The position numbers and the translations under genes were made by a program. This document shows, in pieces, positions 4,987 to 12,936 of a stretch of 13,005 nt of DNA. The first letter of the stretch is position 1. Each line of letters begins with the position of its first letter. Origin of the DNA: an uncultured Faecalibacterium sp. (GTDB lineage: Bacteria > Bacillota > Clostridia > Oscillospirales > Ruminococcaceae). The notes below the pieces were generated by a model that had not been told where the DNA came from, ran no database searches, and saw only the letters and a list, made by a program, of their open reading frames with translations. The stretch spans positions 1 through 13,005 of the forward strand of contig URVW01000070.1 in the NCBI GenBank assembly GCA_900551435.1, given 5' to 3'.

Positions 4987-7900
4987 TTAGAAAAAGCTCA
5001 CCTGACTGCTTTCGGGCAGGTCGCCGAGAGCACCGACCTGACGCAGACGCTCGAGGATGGCGCTGCTGACGCCGGATGCCTGTTGAAGCTCCTCGATGGA
5101 GAGGTACTCCTGCCCGTCGATGGTGGCCTTTTCCAGCGCATCGGCGGCCGCACCGCCCAAGCCCTTGAGCGATGAGAACGGCAGACGCACTTTTCCGTCC
5201 TCGACCACATAGCTCGAGCCGCGGCTCTTGCCCAGCTCGATGGGAAGGAACTCGTACCCGCGCACCAGCATCTCGTTGACGAGCTGCAGCGAAACGAGCA
5301 CATCTTCGTCTTTGGCGTTTTTTTCCTCTTTCAGGCGGCGCTTGACCTCGTTCATGTGGGCGCGGGCCACGGCGGCTCCGCCCACGGCAGCTTCGTAGTC
5401 GATATCGTCGCCGCGCACTGTGAAGTACACCGCATAAAACGCCTGAGGACGATAGATTTTGAACCACATCAACCGAATGGCCGACATCAGGTAGGCCACG
5501 GCGTGAGCTTTCGGGAACATATACTTGATCTTGCGGCAGGACTCGATATACCAATCCGGGACCTCGTGCTCCCGCATGGCCTCTTCCCAGCCGGGTTTGA
5601 AGCCGCCCTTTGCAACCTTGCCCTTTCGGACGGCCTCCATGATGTCGAACGCCATCTTGGGTTCCAGCCCCTTGCGGAGCAGGTACAGCATGATGCTGTC
5701 ACGGCAGCCGATGACCTCCGCGATGGTGCAGGTCCCGTTCCGGATCAGCTCATCGGCGTTGTTGGTCCAGACGTCCGTGCCGTGGGACAGGCCCGAGATC
5801 TGGATCAGCTCCGAGAAGTTTTTGGGGCGGGCTTCCACCAGCATTCCGCGGACGAAGTTCGTGCCCATCTCCGGGATGCCGAAGGTCCCGGTCTGACTGT
5901 CGATCTGCTCCGGCGTGACGCCCAGTGCTTCCGGACTGGTCAGCAGACTATAAACTTTGGGGTCGTTCATGGGGATGGAGTCGATGGGGATGCCGGTGTA
6001 TTCCTCGAAATACTTATAAAAGGTGGGCATATCGTGGCCCAGTTCGTCCAGCTTGAGCAGGGTGTCGTGGAGGTACTTAAATTCGAAATGGGTGGTCAGC
6101 AGACCGCCCGCCACGTCGTCCGCCGGGTGCTGGATGGGACAGAAATCGTAGATCTCATAGGTGTCGGGAACGACGACCATGCCGCCCGGGTGCTGGCCGG
6201 TGGTGCGCTTGACACCGGTGCAGCCCAGCGTCAGGCGGTTCTCCTCGGCGTGGTTGACGGTCCTTCCCCGCTCTTCGAGGTATTTGCGGACGTAGCCGTA
6301 AGCGGTCTTGTCCTGAATGCCCGAGACAGTCCCGGCCTTGAACACGTTGGCCTTGCCGAACAATTCCTCGGTGTAGCGATGAACATTGGACTGATACTCG
6401 CCCGAGAAGTTCAGGTCGATATCGGGTTCCTTGTCGCCGTAGAAGCCAAGGAAGGTCTCGAATGGGATGTCATGGCCGTCCACGAGCATCCGGGTCCCGC
6501 AATGAGGGCAGTTTTTGTCGGGCAGGTCGAAGCCGTCGTCCACGCTGCCGTCGGTGATGAACTCGCTGTACTTGCACTTGGGGCAGCGGTAATGGGGCGG
6601 AAGGCTGTTGACCTCCGAGATGCCCGAGAAGTGGGCCACGGCCGACGAACCGACCGAACCACGGCTGCCCACCTGATAGCCGCCCGCATTGGAGTAGGCC
6701 ACCAGCTTGACCGCGATGACGTACAGGACCGCGTAGCCGTGGCCGCAGATGGAGTCCAGCTCCTTCTGCAGCCGTTTTTCGACGATCTCCGGCAGCGGGT
6801 CGCCGTAGTCGCGCTTGGCGTGTTCCCACGTTGCATCGCGTAATTGCTGTTCCGCACCCTCGATGCTGGGCGGGTATGTGCCGCGCGGAATGGCCCGAAC
6901 GTTGTTGTCGATGGACGCCGCGATCTTGCGCGGATTCGTGACCACGATCTCGTAGGCCTTTTCCTTGGGCAGGTAGCTGAACTGGTTCAGCATGTCCTCG
7001 GTGGTGCGGTAGAACAGCGGCGGCTGGTTGTCGGCGTCCTTGAAGCCGTTGCCCGCCTGCAAGACCGAACGATAGATGGCGTCCTCCGGCTCGGTAAAGT
7101 GGACGTCGCCGGTGGCGATGACCGGCTTGTGCAGGTCCTCGCCCAGCCGGATGACCGTGCGGTTGAAGTCCTTGATGACCTCTTCGCTGTCCACCTTGCC
7201 CTCGCGCACCATATAGGCGTTGTTGCCCAGCGGCTGAATTTCGAGCACGTCGTAATAGGACGCGATCTTCTTCAATTCCTCGTAGGAGCGTCCTTCTACA
7301 ATAGCACGGTACAGTTCACCGGCCTCGCACGCAGAGGTCAGGATCAGGCCGTCGCGGTATTTGTTCAGCAGACTGCGCGGCACACGCGGCTTTTTGAAGA
7401 AGTAGTTGACGTGGGCTTCGCTGACGATCTTGTACAGATTTTTCAGGCCCATCTGGTTCTTGACGAGGATGATGAGGTGATAATACTTTTTCTTCAGGAC
7501 CTCGCGGTTGCCGCCCAAGCCGGTGTTGATCTCGCTGACCTTGGTGACCTGCTTTTCTGCCAGATCGCTCAGCATGACGCAGAAAATTCGGCCCAGCGCC
7601 CCGGCGTCCTCACAGGCGCGGTGGGCTTCGTAGGCAGGAAGTTCCAGATGCTTGTTGATGGTCCCCTGCTTGTAGTTGTGCAAACCGGGGTACATGGCCT
7701 GTGCCATGGTCAGGGTGTCGATATAGGTCGGCTCGAACGCGATGCCGCTCCGCTTGGCCGCGATGCGCAGAAAGCGGATATCGAACGAATGCGCGTTGTG
7801 GGCCACGAGGATGCGCCCGCCCGCAAAATCGAGGAAGGCTTGCAGCGCTTCGGCCTCGCTGGGGGCGTCGGCGACCATCTCGTTGGTGATGCCGGTCAGC

Positions 7901-9276
7901 TCGGTAATTTTGGGCGTGATGGGCTTTCCGGGCTTGACGAAGGTATCAAATTCGTCCACGACTTCGCCGTTTTTGACGATGACGCCGCCAATTTCGGTCA
8001 GATACTCCACGTTGGGGTCCAGACCGGTCGTCTCGGTGTCGAACACGCAGAACTCGCCCGTCAGCGGGATATCCTGCACGCCGTAGACGCAGGGGATCAT
8101 GTCATCGACGAAGTAGGCTTCGCACCCGTAGATGAGCTTGAAATCCGGGTCGGTCTTGTGGATGTCGTCCGCCGCCAGCATGGCTTCGGGGTAGCCCTGA
8201 CAGACGCCGTGGTCGGTGATGGCGATGGCGGGATGACCCATCCGGTGCGCCAAGCGGACGATGCCGCCCGGGTCGCAGAAGGCATCCATGCTGGAAAGCT
8301 TGGTGTGCAGATGCAGCTCGACCCGCTTGACCGGCGCATGGTCCTCCCGCTTTTTGCGCTCGACGAACAGGACATCGTAGGGATAAACGATGTAGTCATG
8401 TTCATATTTGTCGTAAGAGCAGTCGCCGCGGACGATGACCGTCGTGCCCTTGGAGATGCTCTCCCACTTGGAGCAGTCCTCGCCCTCCTGCGCGCGGATC
8501 TTGAGGTTGATGGAGCCGGTGTAGTCGGTGATGGAGACGGTGTAAATTTTGCGGTAGTTGCCCTTGACCTCGGTGAAGAACACGTCGCCCCAGATCATGC
8601 ACTTGCCGCCTTCGCCACCAAGGTCCTTGAGGGGCGTGAGGTTTTTGGGGGTGAACATCTTGCCGTGGAAGATGGTAACAGGCTTGTCGGTGAGGTCCAG
8701 GCCGTCCACTTTAATGGACGGTGCGGTGTTCTTTTTCTCGAACTTGACCACCGGCGGCGCGATCTTGCGCTCCAGTTTTTCTTCCATCTGGCGCTGTTCG
8801 GCTTCGCCCACCGCGCTGACGAGGGTGACTTTGGGCTTCACGCCCGTGTGCGACGCGACCCGCTCCGCCAGCAGCTTTTCGAAGCCCATCTCCTGCAGGA
8901 ACTTGGTCCCGTGGCAGACGCCGACGGTGATGTTCTGGCCCGTGATGGTGAGGGTGCTGCGGTCCAAAAAGCCGTTGATGGGCACGCCGTCCCGCTTCAT
9001 CTCTTCCATTAGCTCCCGCAGGGTGGGAACGTCCAGCGTTGCATAGCCGAACAGGTTGTGGATGCGCAGTTCGAAGCCCTCATAATCGGGTTGGAGCGAG
9101 GCCAGCAGCCGCGCACACATTCCTTTGTCCAGCGGGGCGGCGCTGCGCAGGGTGAAAACGACCTGCCGCTCCTGCCGCACCATCTGGGCATGTTCCACGA
9201 CGACCCGGCCAAAACTGGCTGCGAAGTCCGGGTCCGCCATAAACTGCGGCCACAACTGGGAAACGAGTGGTGTCAC
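4987..9276 (-). CDS. polC: DNA polymerase III alpha subunit, PolC type
   Basis: The 1429-residue Gram-positive replicative polymerase with built-in proofreading; Bacillus PolC is of the same size. Domains in order: N-terminal domains (1-195); OB-like region (200-300); PHP domain opening with HLHTKLS (322-328) and ITDHG (353-357); DEDDh exonuclease inserted in PHP, with DTETTGLD (413-420), HNAHSFD (493-499) and HRACEDA (552-558); PHP remainder with GDVHF (723-727); four-cysteine zinc site (C898, C901, C923, C926); palm with PDIDLNFSG (951-959, Asp952/Asp954) and a likely third Asp1077 in KLDELGHD; C-terminal (HhH)2/tau-binding part. The GTG at 9276 is chosen because AAGGAG lies 7 nt upstream; an in-frame ATG at 9411 lies in the palindromic intergenic region. 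Follows ispG, as in many Clostridia. Confidence 0.96.
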   Translation of the reverse strand: MTPLVSQLWPQFMADPDFAASFGRVVVEHAQMVRQERQVVFTLRSAAPLDKGMCARLLASLQPDYEGFELRIHNLFGYATLDVPTLRELMEEMKRDGVPINGFLDRSTLTITGQNITVGVCHGTKFLQEMGFEKLLAERVASHTGVKPKVTLVSAVGEAEQRQMEEKLERKIAPPVVKFEKKNTAPSIKVDGLDLTDKPVTIFHGKMFTPKNLTPLKDLGGEGGKCMIWGDVFFTEVKGNYRKIYTVSITDYTGSINLKIRAQEGEDCSKWESISKGTTVIVRGDCSYDKYEHDYIVYPYDVLFVERKKREDHAPVKRVELHLHTKLSSMDAFCDPGGIVRLAHRMGHPAIAITDHGVCQGYPEAMLAADDIHKTDPDFKLIYGCEAYFVDDMIPCVYGVQDIPLTGEFCVFDTETTGLDPNVEYLTEIGGVIVKNGEVVDEFDTFVKPGKPITPKITELTGITNEMVADAPSEAEALQAFLDFAGGRILVAHNAHSFDIRFLRIAAKRSGIAFEPTYIDTLTMAQAMYPGLHNYKQGTINKHLELPAYEAHRACEDAGALGRIFCVMLSDLAEKQVTKVSEINTGLGGNREVLKKKYYHLIILVKNQMGLKNLYKIVSEAHVNYFFKKPRVPRSLLNKYRDGLILTSACEAGELYRAIVEGRSYEELKKIASYYDVLEIQPLGNNAYMVREGKVDSEEVIKDFNRTVIRLGEDLHKPVIATGDVHFTEPEDAIYRSVLQAGNGFKDADNQPPLFYRTTEDMLNQFSYLPKEKAYEIVVTNPRKIAASIDNNVRAIPRGTYPPSIEGAEQQLRDATWEHAKRDYGDPLPEIVEKRLQKELDSICGHGYAVLYVIAVKLVAYSNAGGYQVGSRGSVGSSAVAHFSGISEVNSLPPHYRCPKCKYSEFITDGSVDDGFDLPDKNCPHCGTRMLVDGHDIPFETFLGFYGDKEPDIDLNFSGEYQSNVHRYTEELFGKANVFKAGTVSGIQDKTAYGYVRKYLEERGRTVNHAEENRLTLGCTGVKRTTGQHPGGMVVVPDTYEIYDFCPIQHPADDVAGGLLTTHFEFKYLHDTLLKLDELGHDMPTFYKYFEEYTGIPIDSIPMNDPKVYSLLTSPEALGVTPEQIDSQTGTFGIPEMGTNFVRGMLVEARPKNFSELIQISGLSHGTDVWTNNADELIRNGTCTIAEVIGCRDSIMLYLLRKGLEPKMAFDIMEAVRKGKVAKGGFKPGWEEAMREHEVPDWYIESCRKIKYMFPKAHAVAYLMSAIRLMWFKIYRPQAFYAVYFTVRGDDIDYEAAVGGAAVARAHMNEVKRRLKEEKNAKDEDVLVSLQLVNEMLVRGYEFLPIELGKSRGSSYVVEDGKVRLPFSSLKGLGGAAADALEKATIDGQEYLSIEELQQASGVSSAILERLRQVGALGDLPESSQVSFF

Positions 9277-9313
9277 AATGGTACTCCTTCTGGTTGGTTG
9301 TTTACAGCACAAA

Positions 9314-9345
9314 CTGCTGCGCTCAGGTGAAAAAGAGCGCAGCAG
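9314..9345 (-). terminator. 11-bp-arm hairpin upstream of polC
   Basis: CTGCTGCGCTC (9314-9324) and GAGCGCAGCAG (9335-9345), perfect complements with a 10-nt loop. On the minus strand TTTGTGCTG follows. It lies between the ispG stop and polC start, so it could end the dxr-rseP-ispG transcript or fold in the polC leader. The short U tract makes full termination doubtful. Confidence 0.5.
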
Positions 9346-9377
9346 CGGTGGTTTCATACTAGGGTAAAAGTTGAGAG

Positions 9378-9399
9378 CTTCCCATCGGCCGATGGGAAG
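9378..9399. repeat. 22-bp perfect palindrome
   Basis: CTTCCCATCGG followed directly by its own reverse complement, with no loop. It touches the outer arm of the adjacent branched element. It may be a protein binding site, one end of a repeat element, or a cruciform-prone spacer. Confidence 0.6.
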
Positions 9400-9496
9400 G
9401 GAGTTTTCCAAAGCAAGTGTCCGACGGGTGGGACCCTGACGCGAAGCGTTAGGGCGGGGTATGGAATCCCCGTTTCACTTGCGTGGAAAAGCTCCC
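9399..9496. repeat. 98-nt branched inverted-repeat element (REP/MITE-like or structured RNA)
   Basis: Outer arms GGGAGTTTTCCA (9399-9410) and TGGAAAAGCTCCC (9484-9496) pair over 12 bp with one bulged C. They continue as GCAAGTG (9413-9419) with CACTTGC (9476-9482). Inside are two hairpins: CCCTGACGC-gaa-GCGTTAGGG (9434-9454, one G-U if RNA) and CGGGG/CCCCG (9455-9472). The whole is a three-way junction on either strand. It has no open frame. Only one copy lies in this window, so repeat status is inference from its form. Confidence 0.5.
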
Positions 9497-9524
9497 GACT
9501 CATTGGCCGGTACGCTCCGTTTCG

Positions 9525-10571
9525 TTAAATCTTGTAGATCTCATCCATGAACTGATCGAGGATGTTATCGCCGGTCAGCTTTTTAATGGGCTTGCCGTGG
9601 ATGAAGAGGACAGCTTCGCCCTTGCCGCCGGCAATGCCGATGTCGGCTTCGCGGGCTTCGCCGGGGCCGTTGACCACGCAGCCCATGACGGCCACCTTGA
9701 TGGACTTTTTGTAGCCCTGAAGCCGCTTTTCGACCTCATTGGCGATCTCGGTGCAAGGGTACTGGGTGCGGCCGCAGGTCGGGCAGGTGATGACCTCGGG
9801 GCCAGCCACCGGGAAGCCCACCGCACGCAGGATGTTGTAGCCGGCTTCCACTTCCTTCTCCGGCTCGGCCGCCAGCGAGACGCGGATGGTGTCGCCGATG
9901 CCTTCCAGCAGCATTCCGCCGATGCCCATGCCGGACTTGAGCAGACCCATCTGATAAGTGCCGGCTTCGGTGACGCCCACATGCAGCGGGTAGTCCGTGA
10001 CGGCGCTGAGCTGACGGTAAGCTTCCATCATGCGGGGCACGTTGGAATTTTTGATCGAGATGACGATATTATTGAAGTCGAACTTTTCGAGCAGACGGAC
10101 ATGATACAAAGCGCTCTCCACCATGGCTTCGGGGACGGGCGCGCCGTACTTGGCGAGGATGTGCTTTTCCAGACTGCCGCCGTTGACGCCGATGCGGATG
10201 GGGATATTCTTCTGCTGGCACGCCTGAACGACAGCCTTGACGCGGTCATCGTCGCCGATGTTGCCCGGGTTGATGCGGATCTTATCCACGCCCACGTCGG
10301 CACAGGCCAGCGCTGCCTTATAATCAAAGTGGATGTCCGCCACGATGGGGATATTGACCGCATTCTTGACGGCTTCGATGCACTTGGCGTCGGCCGCGCT
10401 GGGGCAGGTCACGCGCAGAATTTGACAGCCCGCTGCCTCACAGCGCTTAGCCTGTGCGACGTTGCCCTCGATGTCCTCCACCGGGACGTTCAGCATGGTC
10501 TGCACCGCGATGGGGTTGTTGCCGCCGATGGTCACATTGCCGATTTTTACTTCTCGTTTCAACTGCCGCAT
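9525..10571 (-). CDS. ispG: 4-hydroxy-3-methylbut-2-enyl diphosphate synthase (flavodoxin/ferredoxin-dependent), IspG/GcpE
   Basis: A 348-residue two-domain enzyme of the MEP isoprenoid pathway. It converts MEcPP to HMBPP with two electrons and a [4Fe-4S] cluster in the cytosol. The N-terminal TIM barrel begins REVKIGNVTIGGNNPIAVQT and includes VADIHFDY (77-84), KIRINPGN (97-104) and RIGVNGGSLE (126-135). The C-terminal domain carries the cluster ligands Cys263 and Cys266 in ITCPTCGRT, Cys298 in MGCVVNGPGEA and Glu305. Length and domain plan are those of the ordinary bacterial form without the large insert seen in some phyla. ATG at 10571 follows AGGAAAGG. rseP ends 18 bp upstream, so the two are co-transcribed. 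The flavodoxin encoded downstream of polC is a plausible electron donor, though this is inference. Confidence 0.97.
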   Translation of the reverse strand: MRQLKREVKIGNVTIGGNNPIAVQTMLNVPVEDIEGNVAQAKRCEAAGCQILRVTCPSAADAKCIEAVKNAVNIPIVADIHFDYKAALACADVGVDKIRINPGNIGDDDRVKAVVQACQQKNIPIRIGVNGGSLEKHILAKYGAPVPEAMVESALYHVRLLEKFDFNNIVISIKNSNVPRMMEAYRQLSAVTDYPLHVGVTEAGTYQMGLLKSGMGIGGMLLEGIGDTIRVSLAAEPEKEVEAGYNILRAVGFPVAGPEVITCPTCGRTQYPCTEIANEVEKRLQGYKKSIKVAVMGCVVNGPGEAREADIGIAGGKGEAVLFIHGKPIKKLTGDNILDQFMDEIYKI

Positions 10572-10589
10572 TGTCGTTGTCCTTTCCTG

Positions 10590-11702
10590 TTACATCGTGC
10601 CGGTGATGAGCCGGACGATATCGTTGTAAGTCGCAAAGATCATCAGCCCAAACAGCAGCGCAAAAGCCGCCAGCGTCAGGCTGCTCTGGATTTTTTCCGG
10701 GACCGCATGGCCCGTGACGCCCTCGATGAGCAGGAACACCACCTTGCCGCCGTCCAGCGCCGGGAAAGGCAGCAGGTTGAAGATGCCGAGGTTGACCGTG
10801 ATGAGCACCAGAAGTTCAAGCAGGTCCCGCCAGCCATAGCTGGCCGCCTGACCGATGGCCGTCACGATGCCCACCGGGCCGGACAGGTCGTTGATGCTCT
10901 CCCGGCCCCGCAGCAGGTCCATGAGGGAGGTGAAGATGATGCGCCCATAATAGAGCACGCTGTTCCATGCCTCTTTTAACACGTTCAGCGGTGTTTTTTT
11001 GATGCCGTAGACCGTGAAGCCGAGCGTCATGTGGGTCTGGCCGTCGTCGTCCTGCCAAGTGTCGAACTGCACGCGGGGCAGCTCGACCTTCTGGCCGTCG
11101 CGCAGGACCGTGAAGCTGGCGGAGTAGTCCTCGGTGCGGGTCAACTCATAGAGCATATCGTTCGCCACGAAGCACCGGCGGCCGTTCACGGCCAGCACCT
11201 TGTCCCCCGCTTCCAACCCGGTCTGGCCGCAGAGCGCGCCATCCTCGATGGCGTAGATGACCCGGCTGGTGATGGGTTCGTTCTGGGCCGCGATGAGGAT
11301 GACCATGACCACGAAACCCAGCAGAAAGTTCATGAACGCGCCCGCCGCCATGATAAGCGCCCGCTGCCAGACCGCCGCTTCGTTCAGCGGCTTTCCGGTG
11401 CGCTGCTCGGGCGGGACGGGGTTCTCTTCCTGCGCAGGAGCGTCGTTTTCACCCCGCTCTGCCTGTTGGCTCTCGGGGCTTTCCTCCCCTTCCAGCGCGA
11501 CGAACCCGCCCACCGGCAGGGCACGGATGCTGTACTGCGTCCCCTTGTGGAGCTTCTTCCACAAAACGGGACCCATGCCGATGGAAAATTCATTGACCTG
11601 CACTCCGCAGAGCTTTGCCACCGAAAAGTGGCCGAACTCGTGGATGGCGATCACCGCACTGAACACAAACACCGCAGCAAGGAACGTGATGAAAACTGAC
11701 AT
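10590..11702 (-). CDS. rseP: RseP/RasP site-2 intramembrane zinc metalloprotease
   Basis: A 370-residue M50 protease that cuts anti-sigma factors and signal peptide remnants within the membrane. Catalytic AIHEFGHF gives His21, Glu22, His25 in the first helix (6-28). The third zinc ligand is Asp317 in NLLPFPALDGG (309-319). A PDZ domain lies about 150-210 (AGDKVLAVNGRR). Membrane helices lie at roughly 115-140, 290-310 and 343-365. Between the early VGGFVALEGEE strand (64-73) and VWQRALIMAAG (111-121) is an acidic Glu/Gln/Pro-rich stretch of about 35 residues. This is longer than in most family members, where it is a short SF..K linker. ATG at 11702 follows GGAG by 5 nt. dxr ends 36 bp upstream, ispG starts 18 bp downstream: one operon. 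Confidence 0.95.
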   Translation of the reverse strand: MSVFITFLAAVFVFSAVIAIHEFGHFSVAKLCGVQVNEFSIGMGPVLWKKLHKGTQYSIRALPVGGFVALEGEESPESQQAERGENDAPAQEENPVPPEQRTGKPLNEAAVWQRALIMAAGAFMNFLLGFVVMVILIAAQNEPITSRVIYAIEDGALCGQTGLEAGDKVLAVNGRRCFVANDMLYELTRTEDYSASFTVLRDGQKVELPRVQFDTWQDDDGQTHMTLGFTVYGIKKTPLNVLKEAWNSVLYYGRIIFTSLMDLLRGRESINDLSGPVGIVTAIGQAASYGWRDLLELLVLITVNLGIFNLLPFPALDGGKVVFLLIEGVTGHAVPEKIQSSLTLAAFALLFGLMIFATYNDIVRLITGTM

Positions 11703-11738
11703 AGCTTCTCCAAAAATGATGTAGTAGGCCGAGGGCGC

Positions 11739-12890
11739 TTACAGGTGGCTGCGCACAAAGGCACGGGCCATCTTGTCGCACTCGTAAACGTCGGCCAGCG
11801 TATAGTCGCCGCCAAAGCTGTCGCTGTCCACAACGGCTTCGACCAGACGGCCGATGTCGAGGAAGCCGATCTTATCCTCGAGGAAGAGCTTGACGGCCTC
11901 TTCGTTTGCGCCGTTGGCCGCACAGGGACCCAGACCGCCCTTCTTGATGGCCTTTTTGCAGGCGGCAAGGCAGCGGAACGTCTCCTCGTCGGCGACGTCG
12001 AAGGTCAGCAGCTTCAAGGTGGTAAAGTCCAGTTCGGGCACGACACCCGGCACGCGGGCCGGATAGGTCAGCGCGTACTGGATGGGAATGCGCATATCGG
12101 GCACGCCCAGCTGTGCGATGATGGAGTTATCGCTGTACTGCACCGCCGAATGGACGATGCTCTGGCGCTGGACCACGATCTGAATTTTCTCGGGTGGCAG
12201 ACCAAACAGCCAGACGGCCTCGATCAGCTCCAGACCCTTATTCATCAGGGTGGCGGAGTCAATGGTGATCTTTGCGCCCATGTTCCAGTTGGGATGCTTG
12301 AGGGCGTCGGCAGCCTTCACGTCAGCCATCTGCTCCAGCGTGAACTTGCGGAAGGGACCTCCCGAAGCCGTGAGCAGGATTTTCTCTATCTCGTTGTTGC
12401 CCTCGCCCACCAAGCTCTGGAAGATGGCACTATGTTCGCTATCTACTGGAAGGATAGGCGCATGATACTGCTGAGCCAACTGGCAGATGAGTTCACCTGC
12501 CACAACGAGGGTTTCCTTATTGGCCAGACAGATTTTCTTGCGGGCCTTGATGGCATGGATGGTTGGTTCCAATCCTGAGAAGCCCACCATAGAGGCAAGC
12601 ACCATGTCGATAGGGTCAGCCTCCACGATGTCGCAGAGAGCCTGTGCACCTGCATAGACCTTGATGTCAAGTTCGTCGCGGAGCAGATCCTGCAACTCCT
12701 CATAAAGTGTCTCATCGGCGATGACGACGGCAGCAGGATGAAACTTGTGTGCCTGAGCAGCCAGTTCCTTCACACGATGGTTGGCGGTGAGGCAATAGAC
12801 CTCATAAAGGTCGCTATGCTGTTCGATGACATCCAGCGCCTGTGTGCCAATACTTCCCGTAGAACCGAGAATACATATCTGTTGTTTCAT
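11739..12890 (-). CDS. dxr: 1-deoxy-D-xylulose 5-phosphate reductoisomerase (Dxr/IspC), cross-phylum mosaic
   Basis: A 383-residue NADPH-dependent enzyme converting DXP to MEP, the committed MEP pathway step. Visible: nucleotide loop LGSTGSIGTQA (8-18), LANKETL (122-128), metal ligands Asp150 and Glu152 in PVDSEHSA, ASGGPF (175-180) and Glu221 in NKGLE. The frame is intact, so an active enzyme is possible. Residues 1 to about 180 (SDLYEVYCLTANHRVKEL, VIADETLYEELQDLL, IKVYAGAQALC) have the Bacteroidales form. Residues after about 213 (LMNKGLELIEAVWLFGLPPE, VQRQSIVHSAVQYSDNS, CAANGANEEAVKLFL) have the Faecalibacterium/Clostridia form. Upstream there is no Shine-Dalgarno site, only an A/T-rich stretch ending AAATAAA before the ATG, as usual in Bacteroidota and unlike every other gene here. 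rseP follows. Confidence 0.93.
   Translation of the reverse strand: MKQQICILGSTGSIGTQALDVIEQHSDLYEVYCLTANHRVKELAAQAHKFHPAAVVIADETLYEELQDLLRDELDIKVYAGAQALCDIVEADPIDMVLASMVGFSGLEPTIHAIKARKKICLANKETLVVAGELICQLAQQYHAPILPVDSEHSAIFQSLVGEGNNEIEKILLTASGGPFRKFTLEQMADVKAADALKHPNWNMGAKITIDSATLMNKGLELIEAVWLFGLPPEKIQIVVQRQSIVHSAVQYSDNSIIAQLGVPDMRIPIQYALTYPARVPGVVPELDFTTLKLLTFDVADEETFRCLAACKKAIKKGGLGPCAANGANEEAVKLFLEDKIGFLDIGRLVEAVVDSDSFGGDYTLADVYECDKMARAFVRSHL
12250..12370. other. Junction zone between Faecalibacterium-like and Bacteroidales-like DNA
   Basis: Within dxr the family signature switches from Bacteroidales-like (residues before about 180) to Clostridia-like (after about 213). The switch falls in the conserved region encoding ASGGPF through HPNWNMGAKITIDSAT. 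Hand counts of G+C per 60 bases support it: 40 at 11881 and 38 at 12001, against 29 at 12421, 31 at 12661 and 24 at 12901. The exact base cannot be fixed because this stretch is conserved in both groups. Confidence 0.7.
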
Positions 12891-12936
12891 TTTATTTAGA
12901 ACTTTGAAATTTGAACTTCTTCACTCTTCACTTAAC

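Larger units (their letters stand above)
9277..9524. other. Gene-free gap between ispG and polC, filled with inverted repeats
   Basis: 248 bp with no supported ORF. From left to right it holds the polC ribosome binding site, an 11-bp-arm hairpin (9314-9345), a 22-bp perfect palindrome (9378-9399) and a branched inverted-repeat element (9399-9496). I saw no confident polC promoter. Confidence 0.7.

Noticed and set aside
5356..9012. Two long + strand open frames (495 and 722 codons) opposite polC
   Set aside because: They mirror PolC codons and show no family motifs or start signals; PolC itself is unmistakable and full length.
9277..9411. 45-codon N-terminal extension of PolC from an in-frame ATG at 9411
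   Set aside because: It would translate the palindromes and hairpin of the intergenic region, while AAGGAG with 7-nt spacing sits before the GTG at 9276.
9314..9496. CRISPR array or tRNA genes in the ispG-polC gap
   Set aside because: The repeats are inverted, not direct and evenly spaced, and there is no acceptor stem, T-loop or CCA pattern of a tRNA.
9483..10979. 498-codon + strand open frame opposite ispG and rseP
   Set aside because: It overlaps two well-supported genes antisense and crosses their boundary; low-complexity His/Asp/Arg-rich shadow.
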